Origin: Corylus avellana
Taxonomy: Eukaryota > Streptophyta > Magnoliopsida > Fagales > Betulaceae
Assembly: GCF_901000735.1 (NCBI RefSeq)
Contig: NC_081546.1
Span: forward strand, 8,210,254-8,274,253
Direction of reading: 5' to 3'
Length of the DNA: 64,000 bases
Below are positions 59,101 through 64,000 of this stretch, one piece after another. Made by a program: the position numbers and the translations under genes. The notes below the pieces were generated by a model, which did no database searches, had not been told where the DNA came from, and worked only from the letters and a program-made list of their open reading frames with translations. Position 1 is the stretch's first letter, and each line of letters begins with the position of its first letter.

Positions 59101-62100
59101 AGTCTAATGCTTTCTCTAAAAGATACCCAGGTTTTTTGCAACCTTTCTTGCTTTGAGCTTGATCTCAAATTTGGCCTTGTAAAAGCTCTACAACTTAATT
59201 GAGTCTAGTGAAGCTGAGCTCAAGCTTTATTACATTTCATTGAACCTGCTTGTTAAAGCTCAATTTGAGCCTTGAGTTGAGATTGAACTGTGTTTTCATT
59301 GTCCAAGCCACATGACAAAGAGAATTAAAGTAAAGGGGCAAAACAATTAAGAAACTAATATTAACAGTTTCAATTCATGGCCCAACCTTTGTAGTTGAAA
59401 AAAAATAATAGGTTTGGGACGCATTTATGCTTTAATTCATCCGACCCTTCGGTGTATCAGTATGTAGCTGCCTTCCCATTATGAGAGGGTGTCTGATGGA
59501 GACTTTTGTCTCCCACTTAACTAGTTTTTGGGATGGTGTGGTCCCTTATGGACTTGGCTTAAGTGTAGTTTACAAGAGAAAAGCATTAGCATTCAATTGT
59601 TTTTACTAATGCGTAGATCGTTTTCTATTGTGCTTTCAGGAGTACTAACTTGTACTTCTGTTTGGTAATATGATTTGGTTGTTGATAATAGTCTCATATG
59701 ATGTTTTTGGCAGGTTCATATGGTGAGGTTTATCGTGCAGATTGGAATGGCACTGTGAGTTATATTTCTTTAACTAATTGATTATTATTATTATTATTAT
59801 TATTATTTTTTTTGGGGGGGGGGGCGCATGGTCCCCTAGTCTTTTTGAATCTTTGTTGTAGTAGTCACTGTTAATATGTTTATATTTGTGTTATTGAAAA
59901 TATTGATGTTATTTTAATGTATCCCATTATGAGTCATATTGTTGTTTATATGGCTTATCTATTCATAGACTTAAAGCTATTATATCAATATGAAATTGAT
60001 GCAACTGATGTAGCACAGCCCCGGGCGAGACAAAAATAGCTCGGCAGCACACCGTTCAAACGGGAGTGCGATTGGACCCTCGAGGAGAGGGGCCAAATAT
60101 CCTGTTCACACCCTATTCTGACGGGGGTGTGAACATGTCTCTAGGGAGTCTAGCCCTAGAGGGCTGGTTGCACTCCCATTCGAACGAGGGGTGCGACTGA
60201 GACACCCTAGGGACCTTGACGAATTGATCAGATACACTCCCATCCGTTTGAACGGGAGTGCGGCCGCAACAATCCAGATATCGCTGTTTGAGTAGATTTT
60301 CATCTGGTCTTCGACAATGGAAATATAAAAGAAAAAGATTCCCCAATAGACAAAAATTCTAACTCAATTTCCATTCAGACTACTCATCCAAATTACGTGC
60401 TAATTTCAAAATGATTTAGTTCCTTCTTAGATTAGCGTTAATGATTTTGGTTTATTTGTTAGCATTGACTTTCCTTATTTCCCGTAGTTTTCCAACTTTA
60501 GGAAATTTCCCCATCTTTAGGATGCTAGCATTAGTTAGGCTTTCTATAGTTGAGGAATTGCAATGTTTATATTAATTCTAGCAATTAGTTTATTTCCTTT
60601 GTATTTACTATTGTAAAGAGTGTTGAATGTAATGGAAAAATAAGCTTTTTGATAATGAAATATTGTATTAGTAAAGTCATTGCATTTTTTATTGTTTCTT
60701 TCAAGCTTTGGCTTGTGGTTCCTTCTGAATAGAAGATGAGGTCACTTCTATTCCTTTCCTATCACTCCATCTGCTACGTCAAGTGGTATCAGGGCATGCT
60801 TTATCTTGATCGATAGCCAACCTGCGCGACGATAACAATCTCTCTAACAACTTCGCTTGTAAGAGGGGCTGTTTCAAAAACCGAATTCATGGAGTACCAA
60901 TGTGCACTCATGCAAGAGCAATGTGGGATGCAACAAGCATTTCGTAAATTGGGAACACTATTATTAGGACAGGGAAACCCGTTCAGTTTCACGATATTGA
61001 CGAGTTTCTTAACAATGACTTATTTCCTATATAGATTAGAGTTAATGACTTTGGTTTATTTGTTATTGGATTGACTTTCCTTATTTGCCTTAGTTTTCTT
61101 ACTTTAGGAGATTTCCCCATCATTAGGATGCTAGCATTAGTTAGGCTTTCTATAGTTGAGAATTTGCCATGTTTAGATTAATTCTAGCAATTTGTTTCTT
61201 TCCTTCTCAAGCTTTGTATTTACTATTATAGAGAGAGTGCTGAATGTAATGGAAAAGCAACTTTGAGAATGAATTATTGAAATTTTTGGTTTCTTGGTGT
61301 TTCTAAGCTAAATGTTAGCTTGTTAATCTATAGAATTGAAGTTGTTGAACTTCTTTTCTTTTATCAAACGCTTGCACTATGTTCGCTTCTCATATTCATA
61401 TGTAGTGTTCATCTGTTTCTAATTTATATGACACATACATTAGGGTGGATTAGGTTGTGAAGTGTGTGCTTTTTTACTTGATTATCAGTAATCAACTAGC
61501 ATTTGTTTTGTCAATATACAGCCTTGCCTCGCTCCCAACTAAAATTTTTTCTGGTTCAGCCATTGCTTTTAGGACTTGTAGAAAATGCTTAAAATTTAAT
61601 CTTCGATGGAACTACTTGATGACTGCAAAATGGTAATATATGCAACAGTTCCTGAATTACTGTTAATGCTCAATATTTCATACATTTTTTCAGTAGTGGT
61701 AAGCTGTTCAACAAGTCTATCAAAATCTTGTGATCAAAATCTTGTGCCTGCTTCAGCATCTTTGTAAAGACACGCTTTTAATATATATTTTTTTTTTATT
61801 AAAACTATTGTTCTGTCAATTGGTCATGGTAAAGGACTTTTTATGGTGATTCTGGTGTATGAATTTAGTTGATCCATTTTAAGACTGTTTATTTGTCTTT
61901 GTTGATGTAATGTGAATGGTTTCCAGGAAGTTGCTGTCAAGAAGTTTCTAGACCAGGATTTATCTGGTGATGCGTTGGCTCAGGTTAAATGTGAAGTAAG
62001 CAGGAGACTTTTGAACTTTAAACCAGTGTTGCCTTACAATGAGCCAAATATCTAATTTATTTTATTTTCTCTATGTTACTGAAGAAATTCCTGCTGGTTG

Positions 62101-63775
62101 CCTTATGCAGGTTGAAATCATGCTAAGGCTGAGACATCCTAATGTTGTCCTTTTCATGGGAGCAGTTACTCGCCCCCCAAATTTTTCTATACTCACAGAG
62201 TTTCTTCCCAGGTTCATTTCTTTTATATATTCCACATCTGTCAAATTGGGTGTTAAATGGTACGATTTTTTTAAGTGACCTACCCTTGTGATATAAGTTC
62301 CAATTTACCAGTACACTTGGATACAAGTAAATTCCTTGAGGGTGTGCTTCTTTTGTGTTCCCTTATTTAGAGGGTTATTTGTGTGTTTTAGAGTTTATCT
62401 CAGTTTTCTTTCATTTTAAATGGTAAATCACAGAAAATGTTAGTGCATCATTTGCAAGTGTGTTTGCATATCTGTTTGTGCGTTTGTGTCTGTGTATATT
62501 TTGTTTCATTAACTGAAAGTTCATGGATGTCTGTGTATAAGTGCATGCCAATATATTGCACCAACTGTAAATTAAGTTCAAAGTCCATAGATGACTTTTC
62601 CACCATGCATGCAATTTTAAAGGCAAGATGTGATTGTCGACATGAATTGTGGTCTGCTCTATATGTGAATGGCAAAGTCTGTCTGCAGATATATCTTTTT
62701 TCTTGAAAGAATGATTTTTGAGGTCACATCATTGTCAGTTTTTGTTCAAGAAAAAATTTGACATAAATAGGGTGTTGTCACAAACCCAACTACTAAGTTT
62801 GTTCTACTGTTGTCTTGTCCCTAAACACTCTTTTGTATGTAGGGGGAGTTTGTATAGAATACTGCATCGTCCCAATCCTCCAATTGATGAAAAGAGGCGA
62901 ATGCGGATGGCACTTGATGTGGTAAAAGTTGGATTATCTCTGTTTCTTTTCATTTTCTATATTTGGTTTACTTCTGTTTTTTTGAGCAAAGCTCCCTGAT
63001 TGTTGCAGGCCAAGGGAATGAACTACTTGCACACAAGCCATCCTACCATTGTGCATCGAGATCTGAAGTCTCCAAATCTCCTTGTTGATAAAAACTGGGT
63101 TGTTAAGGTCTGCTCAAACCAAGTTCTGGCACTCAGAGCTGATTATGGTCATTGTTTCATTTATTAAATAGAGGGACTGTCACATTGTTTGATGAGAGAA
63201 ATCAATTGAACCTTCTCCAACATCTTTTTTCTCTCTGCAGGTCTGTGATTTCGGTTTGTCACGCATGAAGCACCACACTTTTCTGTCTTCTAAGTCTACT
63301 GCTGGAACGGTAATACTTGTTTAACTGTGTAAACTCTCTGTGATGTCCCTCCTGTAGCTCTTTCTTTCATTGTTTTTCCTCAATCACGCACCTTGTTGCT
63401 TGATAAAATCATATGATAATAAAAGCTGCTGTCATACTGCAGCCTGAATGGATGGCTCCAGAAGTTCTAAGGAATGAACGAGCCAATGAGAAGTAAGTTA
63501 ATAAGTGTGTGCTTGTAATCTGCTTAATTCATGGTGGCTTGCAGCTGCAATTTTCAATCCTTTATGTATCTAACATCATCAGGGCATCTTGTTTGCAGGT
63601 GTGATGTGTATAGCTTTGGTGTGATATTATGGGAGATAACTACTTTAGGTATCCCATGGAAAGGTTTGAACCCAATGCAGGTTGTTGGAGCTGTTGGGTT
63701 CCAGAATAAGCGTCTTGAAATTCCAGATGAGGTTGATCCAGCAGTTGCACAGATAATACAGGATTGCTGGCAAAC
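53097..63775 (+). CDS. Raf-like MAPKKK, EDR1/CTR1 type, 3' end beyond the window
   Basis: Serine/threonine kinase of the plant B-group Raf-like MAPKKKs. Visible exons: 53097-53498, 55328-55768, 56009-56112, 56826-57982, 59714-59754, 61927-61995, 62111-62211, 62843-62921, 63009-63107, 63241-63309, 63443-63492, 63599-63775; 929 residues, then an intron whose acceptor lies outside. The N-terminus [15 protein letters not shown] and the region ~120-330 ([59 protein letters not shown]) form the EDR1 domain. Kinase domain: glycine loop GIGSYGEV (700-707), Lys K720 in [14 protein letters not shown] (D816), DFG 834-836, then [19 protein letters not shown], and [11 protein letters not shown]. All catalytic residues are present. 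It looks closer to At5g11850 than to EDR1 itself, judging from the EDR1-domain wording; known members act in stress, ABA, sugar or ethylene signalling. MKHILRKL at 53106 is an alternative start. Confidence 0.93.
60006..60781 (+). mobile_element. LTR (776 bp) of a damaged LTR retrotransposon in a kinase intron
   Basis: Begins TGATGTAGCA and ends TGCTACGTCA, inverted ends with one mismatch and the TG...CA rule kept. Two bases further is TGGTATCAGGGC (60784-60795), close to the usual initiator-Met tRNA primer site (TGGTATCAGAGC). It lies in the intron between exons ending 59754 and starting 61927. Confidence 0.85.
60782..61290 (+). mobile_element. Primer site, short internal remnant and partial second LTR
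   Basis: After the primer site only ~240 bp of internal sequence remain, including a small open stretch ([16 protein letters not shown]) that may be gag debris. From about 61025 to 61290 the sequence repeats the LTR section 60422-60665 (TTTAGGATGCTAGCATTAGT-like words, TAATTCTAGCAATT, TGAATGTAATGGAAAA). The outer ends of the second LTR are lost, so no target duplication can be checked. Confidence 0.75.
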
Positions 63776-64000
63776 GTAAGTTTTAAAAGCTGCCTATCCT
63801 TATTGATACTTGGTGTGATGTATCAGATGCATTTCTTATAGCCATTGGGCACTGACAGATTCCATTTCGAACATCCAGTTCCATCCTGATCAAGTATTGA
63901 AGCAAATTCTGAATTAACAATAAATTTCTCATCAAAATCCTTTTAAATTATTTTTAGTACGGGCTCGAAATACTTAAATGTGACAAAATTAAAAGGAAAT

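Noticed and set aside
1..64000. CRISPR arrays, operons, phage or bacterial defence systems
   Set aside because: The DNA is plant nuclear: spliced genes, MITEs, LINEs and LTR elements. The regular repeats found are microsatellites or duplicated transposon sequence.

Overview
The window is nuclear DNA of a flowering plant, most likely a eudicot and probably a woody one. It is strongly AT-rich between genes. Genes are split by many short GT-AG introns and separated by wide spaces filled with small inverted-repeat transposons (MITEs), LINE tails and damaged LTR elements. There are no operons, CRISPR arrays, rRNA or tRNA genes that I can support. Three runs of N (16536-16555, 34967-35066, 36252-36271) show that this is a draft scaffold.

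Layout. 1-2800: a hAT element with an 8-bp target duplication and a MULE-type MITE lie upstream of the first gene. 2808-8318 (+): a complete 7-exon Golgi GT31 glycosyltransferase of the B3GALT12/14 group (364 aa), with decayed Ty3/gypsy pieces in intron 1. 10842-15663: a tandem pair of a small acidic Ser-rich protein; the downstream copy is intact (183 aa) and the upstream copy has lost its start and N-terminal half. 16000-24700: repeats only, including a MITE split by a retroposon. 24762-26256 (+): a complete LLM-domain B-class GATA factor (323 aa), read best with a GC-AG first intron. 26800-40140: repeats, dominated by a ~4.6 kb segment present twice (29646-34211 and 35101-39728) either side of a 100-N gap, each copy ending in minus-strand LINE sequence. 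42139-48402 (+): the complete 15-exon gene for the mitochondrial glycine decarboxylase P-protein (1047 aa). 49500-51400: an LTR-like repeat block. 53097 to past the end (+): an EDR1/CTR1-type Raf-like MAPKKK. Twelve exons and 929 residues are visible, with two abutting upstream ORFs and a damaged LTR retrotransposon in one intron.

The four recognisable genes do not form a pathway. They act in arabinogalactan/glycan synthesis in the Golgi, in greening/cytokinin/light transcription control, in photorespiration, and in stress/hormone signalling. Exon boundaries were placed by hand from splice dinucleotides and reading-frame continuity; for each complete gene the summed exons are divisible by three.

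I found no new biological system. The items most worth a second look are the GC-AG intron in the GATA gene, the abutting uORFs of the kinase, the gap-flanking duplication whose two copies have decayed in complementary ways, the nested MITE/retroposon, and the conserved acidic tryptophan tail of the unnamed small protein.
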